48,276 nucleotides of DNA from Comamonas kerstersii (GCF_008801935.1 NZ_VZOT01000017.1:1-48276); one strand, 5' to 3'; shown: positions 16,307 through 24,150, counted from the first letter of the stretch. Translations and numbers: made by a program. The notes: generated by a model not told the origin, from the sequence alone.

Positions 16307-17790
16307 ATGCGCTGTCATCGAGTGACACCTGAACTGCGAGGGACAGTTCACCCACGACCGTACCGACGCATCCTGTGCTTCAGCCTGCTTTGTGCATGCC
16401 TGATAGCAGGCCCCGTGCGCAGCCATGCCAGCAGTACGCTGCTACAGCAGGCACAGGCTCTGCGTGATGCCAGAGACTGGGACGCAGCCCTGAAGCTGTA
16501 CCGCCAGGGCCAGCGACAGCATCCCGAAGAAACGGCCTACACCTGGGGCGAAATCTATGTGCTGGCAGACAGCGGCGCTGCAGCGCAGGCCGTGACCATG
16601 GCCCAGCATCTGCTGCTGCAACAGCCACGCAATGTAGATGCACTGCTAGTCATGGCCTATGCCCAGCTGCGCCAGCACGGGGTGTTTGCCAGCCTGGAGT
16701 ATGTAGACCGGGCCATGGCCGAGGCCGGTGAGCGCAGCTACGTCGTCCGCGAGTATGTGCTGGCACTGCAGCGTGCCCACCAGCCAGAGGCTGCCCTGCG
16801 CATCGCGCAGCAATACCCCGGGCTGCTCAGCCCCATGCAGCACTGGGAGCTGCAGGCCGATGCGCTGGCATTCAGCGTGCGCTTTGCGGACCTGAGCACG
16901 CGCAGCGAAGAGGAACGCTTTGCCATCGCCGACCGCACACTGCAGCAGTACAGGCAACTGCTGACACAGTTGCAATACGCAGGAGCAGGCGCTGAGCCCC
17001 TGTACCAGCGTGTGCGCCTTAACCGCCTGCAGGCTTTCCATGCGTGCTATGCCATGCAAGAGCTGGTGCAGGAATTCCAGGCACTGCAGACAGAAGGCGT
17101 GTCCATCCCGGACTACGTCATGGCCTAGGTGGCTGCAGCCTATCTGTACCTGCGCCAGCCAGAACGAGCGGCGCAGCTGTATGAGCAGCTCATACAGCGC
17201 AGCTATCTGCGTGAGGATGCAGGCATCCGCCGCAACCAGGATCATGGCCTGCTGTTTGCCTATGCCGACCAGGGCGCTGTGGGCACTGCACAGCAGCTGG
17301 CACCGGTGCTGGCACAGCACTACGCCCCATGGCGCTATGTAGAGGGCGATGCACAAAAAATTCCGAATGCGCCGTACCTCGACGCCATCCATACCTCGAC
17401 CCTGATGGACCTGTATGCCAATGCCACGCCCAATGCGCAGCATCGGCTGGAACACATGGTGCGCACCGCACCCGCCAATAACAATCTGCGCACCGACCTG
17501 GCACAGCTGTACCGCATACGTGGCTGGCCCAGGCTGGCAGAGCAGGAACTCAAAATTGCCGAAGCCGCGCTGCACGCGCACACGGCGTGGAAGTGGAACA
17601 GGGCCTGACCGCACTGGACCTGCAGGAGTGGCAGCAGGCTGAGCAGCTCAGCGCCGATGTGCTGGCACGTTTTCCTGAAGACCAGCGTAGCCAGCGGCTG
17701 GCGCGGCTGTGGCAGGTTTACCAGATGCGTGAGCTGCAGGTTTCTGCCTACAAAGGACTGAGCCAGCACAACCCCAGCGCCGGCAGCCGT
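16307..17790 (+). pseudogene. pgaA: pgaA pseudogene: poly-beta-1,6-GlcNAc export porin, N-terminal TPR part only
   Basis: The encoded protein matches the periplasmic TPR half of PgaA/HmsH, the outer-membrane exporter of the biofilm polysaccharide PNAG. It has a signal sequence (to about residue 41) and blocks such as EERFAIADRTLQQYRQLL, GWPRLAEQELKIAEA and TALDLQEWQQAEQL. Three lesions are visible. A TAG codon at 17126-17128 interrupts the frame at ...DYVMA/VAAAYLYLR. A one-base loss near 17586 shifts the frame; without it the text would read ...AHTA-VEVEQGLTALDL. An IS481 element abuts codon ~495, and the C-terminal beta-barrel is absent. No pgaB, pgaC or pgaD follows on the far side of the IS. 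Confidence 0.85.
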
Positions 17791-18751
17791 TGTCAGGTCC
17801 CGGATGATGGCGCACGTTCTTGATGAATAAATCAGGTGCTTTCATCTTCCATTTTTTGAGTGCTTGAACTGGGGCTTCGTGCCCCAGTGCCTTTTGCGGT
17901 AAGTGGTGGTGATACAGCCAGACAAACCTGTGCAGCGTCTTTTCCAAATCCTCTGCGCTGTTGAAGTGGTGCGAGCGCAGTACTTGACGCAGGCGGCCAT
18001 GGAAGCGCTCGACCATGCCGTTGGTTTTTGGCGTCCTGGGCTTGGTGAGCCGATGTTCTATCCCCAGTGCTTGGCATGGCTGGTCGAATTCGTGCTCGCC
18101 TGTGGGCTGGCGAGTGCGACTGCCAAACAAGCGGTCTGTGAACGCTTTGCCGTTGTCGGTGAGGATGGTGTGAATCCTAAATGCTGCAGCTTTGCGGACG
18201 GCGGCCAAGAAGGCTTTGGCGGACGCTGCCGTCTTGTGTTGCTTGATATCAATGAACACCCAGCGTGTGGCCCGATCAATGGCAACAAAGACATAGCGGC
18301 GCTTGTCCTCATCTTGCATCTGGGGCAGGTACTTCACATCTACATGCACATAGCCAGGCTCATACGCCTTGAAGGGTTTGTGCTCGCTCTCAGGCTTGGG
18401 CTGTACGGGCAATCTGGAGTAGCCTCGTCTGCGCAGCAAGCGATCCAGCGCAGAACGGCTCATGGCCGGCTCAATAAACTCTCGCACCACCGCCAACAAG
18501 TCATCCAGAGGTAGCCGCAGCTGGCTGCGCAGATAAATAACCAGCTCTTGCTGCCCTGCATTGAGCGTAGTTTGCAGGTGATGGGCCGTGTGGCTGGCGT
18601 CATGCACCGTGCTTGTGCTGCGCCACTTACGCACGGTCGCTATGCCAATGCCGTATTGCTGTGCTAACTCTCGATCTGTACCAGTGGCTTGCTGCAATGC
18701 CAGGCGGGTGGCAGGTGTGGTCGTGGCGTTCTTATGAAGACTGATCAGCAT
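17648..18751 (-). CDS. IS481-family transposase, reading through the left IS end into pgaA
   Basis: A helix-turn-helix N-terminus (TDRELAQQYGIGIATVRKWR) precedes an rve/DDE domain with D in YVHVDVKYLP, D in TILTDNGKAF and E in NGMVERFHGRL. The natural start is MLISLHKNATTTPA (18749-18751). No stop codon occurs within the element: the frame passes through the left repeat (RHHPGPD) and continues 47 codons into antisense pgaA sequence, ending at 17648. A CTAG-type target at that border would have supplied a TAG codon right after GAC AAC. The catalytic core looks intact; whether the tail affects activity is unknown. Confidence 0.85.
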   Translation of the reverse strand: MLISLHKNATTTPATRLALQQATGTDRELAQQYGIGIATVRKWRSTSTVHDASHTAHHLQTTLNAGQQELVIYLRSQLRLPLDDLLAVVREFIEPAMSRSALDRLLRRRGYSRLPVQPKPESEHKPFKAYEPGYVHVDVKYLPQMQDEDKRRYVFVAIDRATRWVFIDIKQHKTAASAKAFLAAVRKAAAFRIHTILTDNGKAFTDRLFGSRTRQPTGEHEFDQPCQALGIEHRLTKPRTPKTNGMVERFHGRLRQVLRSHHFNSAEDLEKTLHRFVWLYHHHLPQKALGHEAPVQALKKWKMKAPDLFIKNVRHHPGPDNGCRRWGCAGSVLCRQKPAAHASGKPATAAPAAGYAGLQENVPAHRR

Positions 18752-18861
18752 GGCAACGCCTTGGCACGGGCTTGCCATGTTGCCAGAACTTCTCGAAGTA
18801 CCTCTCGGCCATGCAGCAACGGACGCTTGTTTTTAAGTGGCCAATCGTCCGGGACCCGACA
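17791..18861 (-). mobile_element. IS481-family insertion sequence, 1071 bp
   Basis: Terminal inverted repeats are TGTCAGGTCCCGGATGAT at the left end and, on the other strand at the right end, TGTCGGGTCCCGGACGAT (16 of 18 matching). The single transposase gene is on the minus strand. The right flank is GCTAGT, matching the NCTAGN target reported for the IS481 prototype. The left flank reads GCAGCCGT, so no target duplication is seen. This suggests a deletion or rearrangement at the left end after insertion, on the side joined to pgaA. Confidence 0.85.
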
Positions 18862-18862
18862 G

Positions 18863-19084
18863 CTAGTGCTCTGCGTGCCGGACCTTCGTGGTTTCAAGCA
18901 CATGCTTGGCAGTACGGCCATCACCGACCTCTGCCGCGTGAATGCTTGCTGCGCGCTTATCCCCCACGCTACCCAGCTGATACTCCATCTGCCAGTCCAT
19001 GGAAGCGTAAAACAATATCAGCGCACACCACAGCGCAGAAAGCCATGCGAATATCACAAAGCTCATTATTCGGAATAACGGCAT
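18863..19084 (-). CDS. Hypothetical small membrane protein, possibly a truncated remnant
   Basis: A 73-codon frame from ATG at 19082-19084 to a TAG inside the CTAG at the IS border. The N-terminal part MPLFRIMSFVIFAWLSALWCALILFYASM is one strong transmembrane helix; the remainder is polar and resembles no family I know. A weak AGAG lies upstream. Because the stop codon belongs to the IS target site, the original gene may have been longer. Coding status is doubtful. Confidence 0.3.
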   Translation of the reverse strand: MPLFRIMSFVIFAWLSALWCALILFYASMDWQMEYQLGSVGDKRAASIHAAEVGDGRTAKHVLETTKVRHAEH

Positions 19085-19512
19085 AGTGCTTGATCTCTGC
19101 AAAATATTTTTATTTCATCCATCTTTTTTCAACCTGAGGTGACACATGCAGCCTCAGTCATTGCAATACAAAAGCAACTACTCACACCCGGCATTTGATC
19201 TTTTCCCGCTGGGTTGACGGCTGAACACGGCACGCCCTCTCACTTTTTTCCTGCCGCCTCACACAGCTCTTTCATGCGCATAGCAGCTGGCAACCTGTTT
19301 CAGGGCAAAGTCTAGGCAGGGCGCCCATCTGCATGTTTAGGAAGCTTCCGAAAATGTGCATACCTGTAAAAAATGCGTTTTTTCATGCACATTTTTTCCA
19401 TGTAAATCTGCCCGTTGACAGTGCTGAAAAAATGGCCACTTCATTCATGCAAAAAAATATCTGTAGATGCGACGGCTGCACCCATGCCGTAAATCATTCA
19501 AAAATCAGGCAT
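19085..19512. other. Gene-free AT-rich segment with palindromes
   Basis: No convincing gene is seen between the small membrane frame and dedA. Two perfect inverted repeats stand out: GGAAGCTTCC at 19340-19349, and AAAATGTGCAT (19351-19361) with ATGCACATTTT (19385-19395), separated by 23 bases. They may be operator remains of a lost gene. Confidence 0.5.
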
Positions 19513-19539
19513 AAAAAAACGCTGCCAGCGGCAGCGTTT
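19513..19539 (-). terminator. Rho-independent terminator of dedA
   Basis: Read on the minus strand, AACGCTGCC and GGCAGCGTT pair perfectly (9 bp) around a GCT loop and are followed by a T-run. Confidence 0.88.
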
Positions 19540-19562
19540 GAGGGAGAGCAGCAGAAAACAGC

Positions 19563-20213
19563 TCAGGCGGTCTGCTTTTCCTGACGGCCAGCCTTCCAGC
19601 CGCCGTAGATGGCGATCAGGCCAGGAATCAGAATCAGCGCCCAGATGATTTTCTCCAGGTGCTCCTTCACCCAGGGCAGATTGCCGAAGAAGTAGCCTGC
19701 CGTCACGATGCCCACCACCCACAAAATGGCCCCCGAGACATTGAACATCGTGAACTTGCCGCGCGACATATGGGCCACACCAGCCACAAAAGGCGCAAAG
19801 GTACGGATGAAGGGCATGAAACGCGCCAGGATGATGGTCACACCGCCATAGCGCTCATAAAAGTCATGCGCACGGTCAAAGGCCTTGCGGTTAAACCAGC
19901 GCGAGTCTTCCCACTGAAACACCCGGGGGCCGAAAAAACGCCCGACGCTGTAGTTGCACTGGTCGCCCAGCACCGCAGCCACCAGCAGGATAGGGACGGC
20001 AATGGAGTAGTCCATCATGCCTGCACCACACATGGCGCCCACGATGAACAGCAGCGAATCCCCGGGCAGAAACGGCATGACCACCACGCCGGTTTCCACA
20101 AACACGATGATGAACAGCAAGGCATACACCCAGGGGCCATAGGCCACCACAAACGCCTCCAGGTGCTTGTCGACGTTCAAGGTAAAGTCAATCAAAAAAG
20201 CAACGATTTCCAC
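19563..20213 (-). CDS. DedA-family inner-membrane protein
   Basis: A 216-residue DedA/VTT-domain protein. Family members are membrane-bound and are linked to proton-motive-force-dependent lipid carrier (undecaprenyl-phosphate) or lipid translocation. The motifs ETGVVVMPFLPGDSLLF, GDQCNYSVGRFFGPRVF and RFMPFIRTFAPFVAGVAHM (the conserved F-x-R-x-x-P block) are visible, with hydrophobic helices at both ends. The frame is open to a TTG at 20231, but GTG at 20211-20213 gives the family-like start VEIVAFLIDFTLNVDKHLE and lies 7-9 bases after AAAGGAT. A terminator follows. Confidence 0.9.
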   Translation of the reverse strand: MEIVAFLIDFTLNVDKHLEAFVVAYGPWVYALLFIIVFVETGVVVMPFLPGDSLLFIVGAMCGAGMMDYSIAVPILLVAAVLGDQCNYSVGRFFGPRVFQWEDSRWFNRKAFDRAHDFYERYGGVTIILARFMPFIRTFAPFVAGVAHMSRGKFTMFNVSGAILWVVGIVTAGYFFGNLPWVKEHLEKIIWALILIPGLIAIYGGWKAGRQEKQTA

Positions 20214-20471
20214 AATCCATATCCTTTGCAACAGTGCACCACCCAGACGTCAGCCTGACTGGCAGAGCACGGCCTGCACTGTACCGCGTTGCAGACGCGG
20301 CCCTCACTTTGCGTGACAGGCATCACACTTGTTTGCAGCAAAAAAACATTCGTTTACGTAATTCACGCGGCCATAACAGCTACTTTGCAAGACCGCTGCA
20401 ACATTGCTGGCACAGTCACTGTCCATGCGCTGCAGGCACTGCAGCACCCGCTTACTCAACAGGAGCCGAAC

Positions 20472-20720
20472 ATGAACACACGTACCATCTTCCTCAGCGG
20501 CGCACTGGCTATCACCTTGGCCATGGCCGGCTGCGCCACCAATTCCCCCAGCAATGCGCAGATTGGCACAGGCGTTGGCGCAGTCGCAGGTGGCCTGCTC
20601 GGCGATGCCGTCTTTGGTTCCACACTGGGCACGGTGGGCGGTGCAGCCGCCGGTGCACTGATTGGCAATGAAGTGGGCAAAAAATCCGACCAGCCACACC
20701 GCGGCAAAAAACGCCATTGA
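20472..20720 (+). CDS. Small glycine-zipper lipoprotein, OsmB-like
   Basis: An 82-residue envelope protein. The signal sequence ends in the lipobox LAMAGC, predicting lipidation of the cysteine. The mature part is a glycine-zipper 2TM motif (GTGVGAVAGGLLGDAVFG, then GTVGGAAAGALIGNEVG) with a basic tail. AGGAG at 20461-20465 fixes the ATG at 20472. Such proteins are often stress-induced (OsmB/SlyB/Rcp types); the role here is unknown. A strong terminator closes this single-gene unit. Confidence 0.88.
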   Translation: MNTRTIFLSGALAITLAMAGCATNSPSNAQIGTGVGAVAGGLLGDAVFGSTLGTVGGAAAGALIGNEVGKKSDQPHRGKKRH

Positions 20721-20745
20721 ATATTTTTCGCTTTCCCCTTCTTTG

Positions 20746-20770
20746 GCCGCTTCCTGAAGCGGCTTTTTTT
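20746..20770 (+). terminator. Rho-independent terminator after the small lipoprotein gene
   Basis: GCCGCTT and AAGCGGC form a 7-bp stem with a CCTG loop, followed by seven T residues. Confidence 0.9.
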
Positions 20771-20838
20771 ACGCCTGGCTACAGCCCTAAACCACGCACA
20801 GCCTGTATCAGACAGCCACACTGCATAGAATCACCGGG

Positions 20839-22932
20839 GTGGATATCCCTCATACCCCCCCTCTTACCCGCCGTTCCATCCAGGACCTGCCCGATGAGCT
20901 GATCAGCCAGATTGCGGCAGGTGAGGTGGTCGAACGCCCTGCCTCTGTCGTGCGTGAGCTGGTCGATAACGCCCTGGACGCTGGTGCCACCCAGATCACC
21001 GTACGCCTGCTCGCGGGCGGTGTGCGCCTGATTGCCGTAGAAGACGATGGCTGCGGCATTCCCCGTGAAGAGCTGCCCGTGGCCCTGCGCCGCCATGCCA
21101 CCAGCAAGATCCGTGATCTGCAGGAGCTGGAACACGTAGGCACCATGGGCTTTCGTGGCGAGGCACTGGCAGCCATTGCCTCGGTGTCCGAAACCTCCAT
21201 CCTCTCGCGCCTGGACGGTGAGCCACAGGCCTGGCTGCTGGAAGCGCGCAGCGGCGAACTGCGCCCCGCTGCACGCAGCCGCGGCACCACGCTGGAAGTC
21301 AAGGAACTGTTTTTCAGCACGCCCGCACGCCGCAAATTCCTCAAGAGCGATGCCACGGAACTGGCGCACTGCATCGAGTCCGTGCGCCGCCATGCCCTCG
21401 CGCGCCCCGATGTGGGCTTTGCCATCTGGCACGAAGGCAAGCTGGTCGAGCAGTGGCGTGCCGTCAGCTTTGATCCGCAGGACAGCCAGCAGCGCGCCGA
21501 CGCTCTGGCCCGGCGTCTGAGCGATGTGCTGGGCGACGATTTCATCGCCAACACGATTCCTGTTTTGCGCACCTCGGCTTCCAGCGGCATCACCGTCTAT
21601 GGCCGCGCAGGCCTGCCCGATGCCGCACGCAGCCGCCCGGACCAGCAGTACTGCTACGTCAACGGCCGCTTTGTGCGCGACAAGGTCATCACCCACGCCG
21701 CCAAAAGTGCGTATGAAGACGTGCTGCACGGCCAGAAACAGCCGATTTACGCGCTGTACATGGAGATCGATCCCGCCCGCGTGGACGTGAACGTACACCC
21801 CACCAAGATCGAGGTGCGCTTTCGCGACAGCCGCGAAGTGCACCAGGCCATCAAGCATGCCGTGGAAGACGCCTTGGCCGCCCCCCGCGCGGCACTGCTG
21901 GCCCAGCAGGAGCAAGCCGCCGCAGGCACTGCCGCACAGTCAGACGGAGTCGCCGCCACCACCAACCCCAGCGCGCTCTGGCAACCCAAGGTGAGCGCAC
22001 CTGTACGCCCAACCATGAAGGCGCAAGTGCAGTTCAGCATGCCGCTGCAGGAGCAGGCTGGGCACAAGGTCAGCGACCTGCAGGCGCTGTGGGCCCCACT
22101 GCGTGAAGCCAAGGCCGATACGCCACCTGCCACCGCCCCCGCATCTGTACCCACTTCTGCATCTGCCCCCCCATCTGCACCTGCAGCTACAGCTACAGCT
22201 ACAGCTACAGCTACAGCTACAGAATTACAAGCTACCAGCGCTGTATCCACAAGCATTTCAGATACAAAACATACGGAAAACCTTGCTAATCCAGCGCAAG
22301 CCGCTGCTGTATCTGAAGCATCCAACCCTGCACCCACAGCCAGCAACTGGCCGCTGGGCCGTGCTGTGGCGCAAATCCATGGTGTCTACATCCTGGCCGA
22401 GAACGCGCAAGGCATGGTGATTGTGGACATGCACGCCGCCCACGAGCGCATCGTCTACGAGCGCCTCAAGGCCCAACTGGGCAATGACCAGCCCATTGCC
22501 AGCCAGCCCCTGCTGATACCTGCCACCTTTGCCGCCACGCCGCAGGAAGTGGCCACGGCCGAAGCCCATGCAGAGACACTGCGCGTGCTGGGGCTGGAAA
22601 TTGCGCCGTTTTCGCCCAAGACGCTGGCCGTGCGCGCCGTGCCTGCTACGCTGGCGCAAGGCGATGCCGTAGAACTGGCGCGCAGCGTGCTGGCGGAGCT
22701 GGAGCAGCATGAAGCCTCCGGCGTCATTCAGCGCGCACGCAATGAAATTCTGGCCACCATGGCCTGCCACGGTGCGGTGCGCGCCAACCGCAGGCTCACG
22801 CTTGACGAAATGAACGCCCTGCTGCGCCAGATGGAAACCACCGAGCGCTCTGACCAATGCAACCACGGCCGCCCCACTTGGCGGCAGCTGAGCATGAAAG
22901 AGCTTGACGCCTTGTTTCTGCGAGGCCGTTGA
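20839..22932 (+). CDS. mutL: DNA mismatch repair protein MutL
   Basis: A 697-residue MutL with a GTG start. The N-terminal GHKL ATPase shows ELVDNALDAGAT, DDGCGI, HATSKI and GFRGEAL. The C-terminal dimerisation domain carries the endonuclease signature DMHAAHERIVYE (530-541, matching DxHAxxExxxxE), ACHGAVRANRRL and a terminal CNHGRPT. This is therefore an endonuclease-type MutL, as in Neisseria, rather than the E. coli type that lacks the motif. The linker (about 345-510) is unusual: six tandem GCTACA units give an Ala-Thr repeat (450-461), and a copy of the 76-bp dispersed repeat encodes residues ~464-489, all in frame. The stop is followed 2 bp later by the regulator gene. Confidence 0.96.
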   Translation: MDIPHTPPLTRRSIQDLPDELISQIAAGEVVERPASVVRELVDNALDAGATQITVRLLAGGVRLIAVEDDGCGIPREELPVALRRHATSKIRDLQELEHVGTMGFRGEALAAIASVSETSILSRLDGEPQAWLLEARSGELRPAARSRGTTLEVKELFFSTPARRKFLKSDATELAHCIESVRRHALARPDVGFAIWHEGKLVEQWRAVSFDPQDSQQRADALARRLSDVLGDDFIANTIPVLRTSASSGITVYGRAGLPDAARSRPDQQYCYVNGRFVRDKVITHAAKSAYEDVLHGQKQPIYALYMEIDPARVDVNVHPTKIEVRFRDSREVHQAIKHAVEDALAAPRAALLAQQEQAAAGTAAQSDGVAATTNPSALWQPKVSAPVRPTMKAQVQFSMPLQEQAGHKVSDLQALWAPLREAKADTPPATAPASVPTSASAPPSAPAATATATATATATELQATSAVSTSISDTKHTENLANPAQAAAVSEASNPAPTASNWPLGRAVAQIHGVYILAENAQGMVIVDMHAAHERIVYERLKAQLGNDQPIASQPLLIPATFAATPQEVATAEAHAETLRVLGLEIAPFSPKTLAVRAVPATLAQGDAVELARSVLAELEQHEASGVIQRARNEILATMACHGAVRANRRLTLDEMNALLRQMETTERSDQCNHGRPTWRQLSMKELDALFLRGR
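22186..22221 (+). repeat. Six tandem GCTACA units inside mutL
   Basis: Perfect 6 x 6-bp array coding for (Ala-Thr)6 in the MutL linker. Changes in copy number would stay in frame. A run of seven C residues lies just upstream at 22166-22172, where slippage would shift the frame. Confidence 0.95.
22230..22305 (+). repeat. 76-bp dispersed repeat, copy 3, inside the mutL coding sequence
   Basis: Begins AGCTACCAGCGCT and ends AGCGCAAGCCGCT, as does the intergenic copy at 12988, with TTCAG at repeat positions 28-32 and GCGC at 65-68. The length is exactly 76 bp. In the mutL frame it is open and is absorbed into the disordered linker. Confidence 0.75.
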
Positions 22933-22934
22933 TC

Positions 22935-23774
22935 ATGGCTACGCCCACCACTTCTTCTTCCCAACGCATGTCCATTCCCTTTTTCGCACGCGTGCGCGCG
23001 GCGCTCGACACCTTCTCTCCCACCGAGCGCAAGCTGGCCCAGGTGGTGCTGGACTACCCCATCAACCTGGCAGGCTACAGCGCCAGCGAACTGGCTCAGC
23101 TGACGGGCGTATCCAACGCCACGGTCACGCGCTTTATCCGCCGCCTGGGCTATGACAGCTATGAAGAAGCTCGCCGCACCGCGCGCCTGGAAGCCAGCAC
23201 CGGCGGCCTGCCCCTGCCAGCGGCCGACGTCAGCATCTCGCCCAGCACGCCCAACTGCGCCTTGCTGTGGCAGCAGCTGCAGGACAACCTGACCGCCACG
23301 CTGGCGCAGATTCCTGCCAGCACCATGGATGCCATGGCCTCGGCCCTGCACCAGGCTCCGGCCATCTTCTGCGTGGGCCTGCAGCACAACCACATGCTGG
23401 CGCGTTCCCTGCGCGGCCACCTGATGGCGGGGCTGGACAAGCCTATCTACGGCGCACCGGCCGCGGGGGAAACCGTGGAAGACGTACTGGCCCGCATTGC
23501 ACCGCGCGACATGGTGGTGCTGTTTGCGCTGGGCGGCATCCGTGCCGACATGGCCGACCTGTGCGAGCGCGCCCGCAAGCTCGGCGCCAAGCTGATCTGC
23601 ATTACCGACACTGCCAGCCATGCACCCCCTTCGGACTGGCTGCTGCGCTGCCACACCACATCGCATGCACCCGAGGTGCGCCACCTCACCGACACCAGCG
23701 CAGCCCAGGCACTGGCCTACGGCCTGGCGGCCCACACCATCCAGTGGGGTGCGATTCCGTTTGAGCTGATCTGA
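22935..23774 (+). CDS. MurR/RpiR-family transcriptional regulator with SIS domain
   Basis: A 279-residue regulator. The N-terminal HTH_6 domain (FSPTERKLAQVVLDYP ... SASELAQLTGVSNATVTRFIRRLGY) is followed by a SIS sugar-phosphate-binding domain from about residue 120 to the end (IFCVGLQHNHMLARSL, VVLFALGGIRADM). Members control sugar, amino-sugar or central carbon genes in response to phosphorylated sugars; the effector here is unknown. The ATG at 22935 starts 2 bp after the mutL stop, so it is likely in the mutL operon. A hairpin in the following 76-bp repeat (CCTGAAGT/ACTTCAGG) may end the transcript. Confidence 0.9.
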   Translation: MATPTTSSSQRMSIPFFARVRAALDTFSPTERKLAQVVLDYPINLAGYSASELAQLTGVSNATVTRFIRRLGYDSYEEARRTARLEASTGGLPLPAADVSISPSTPNCALLWQQLQDNLTATLAQIPASTMDAMASALHQAPAIFCVGLQHNHMLARSLRGHLMAGLDKPIYGAPAAGETVEDVLARIAPRDMVVLFALGGIRADMADLCERARKLGAKLICITDTASHAPPSDWLLRCHTTSHAPEVRHLTDTSAAQALAYGLAAHTIQWGAIPFELI

Positions 23775-23809
23775 AACGGCTCACACAGCCAGTCATTCAT
23801 TGTTTTTAT

Positions 23810-23885
23810 AGCTTGCAGTGCCTGAAGTTCAAGGACTTCAGGCGCTTTTGTATTTGAAGTACCCATAAATCGGGCGCTAGCTGCT
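23810..23885 (+). repeat. 76-bp dispersed repeat, copy 4
   Basis: Exactly 76 bp from AGCT to GCT with TTCAG at positions 28-32 and GGCGCTA at 64-70. It contains a perfect hairpin CCTGAAGT-TCAAGG-ACTTCAGG at 23821-23842, followed by CGCTTTTG, which may serve as the terminator of the regulator gene. It is the most divergent of the four long copies. Confidence 0.6.
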
Positions 23886-23980
23886 TGTAAAACTGAAGCA
23901 GCCTCAGCGCTGCATACCATGCGCCATCAGGCATGGCCTACATATCCAAAAGAGAGCAATCATCACAGCACACCCGGAGT

Positions 23981-24010
23981 GCTATCAAAAATCAAGCGCC
24001 AGACAGCTGC
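23981..24010 (-). repeat. Short inverted fragment of the dispersed repeat
   Basis: On the minus strand it reads AGCTGTCTGGCGCTTGAT followed by TTTTTGATAGC, matching the AGCT-N-GCGCTTGAT start of the short copies at 46507 and 47491. Confidence 0.5.
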
Positions 24011-24078
24011 AACCGCCGCACTTCCTCTGTGCAGCAAGCGCCAAAAACTGTGCATGCACGCACTGACATTGTTCAGTT

Positions 24079-24150
24079 ATGCACCAAACTTATACATGTC
24101 ATGCCTGTTTTGGTGCATGAAGGCATACATTTTTGGCATAATTTTGGGCA
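24079..24150 (+). promoter_or_regulatory. gdhA upstream control region with 10-bp inverted repeat
   Basis: ATGCACCAAA (24079-24088) and TTTGGTGCAT (24109-24118) are perfect inverted repeats separated by 20 bases. The half-sites resemble NtrC half-sites (TGCACC/GGTGCA), though the spacing is wider than a normal single site. Downstream, TTGGCATAATTTTGGGCA (24133-24150) looks like a sigma-54 -24/-12 element but has one base too many between GG and GC. Nitrogen control of gdhA would make sense but is not shown. Confidence 0.35.

Noticed and set aside
17648..17790. The 47-residue C-terminal tail as a genuine transposase domain
   Set aside because: It is encoded by antisense pgaA sequence outside the inverted repeat and is just read-through.
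18863..19084. Remnant of pgaD
   Set aside because: PgaD has two membrane helices and would lie on the plus strand after pgaABC; this frame has one helix, the wrong strand and no recognisable PgaD text.
19333..19584. Plus-strand frame of 83 codons before dedA
   Set aside because: It overlaps the dedA terminator and 3' end, has no ribosome binding site and no family resemblance.
22186..22221. Tandem GCTACA units as a CRISPR or minisatellite
   Set aside because: Units are only 6 bp without spacers and lie in frame in mutL; this is a coding microsatellite.
24131..24150. A sigma-54 promoter for gdhA
   Set aside because: GG and GC are separated by 11 instead of 10 bases, and sigma-54 spacing is strict; kept only as a low-confidence control region.
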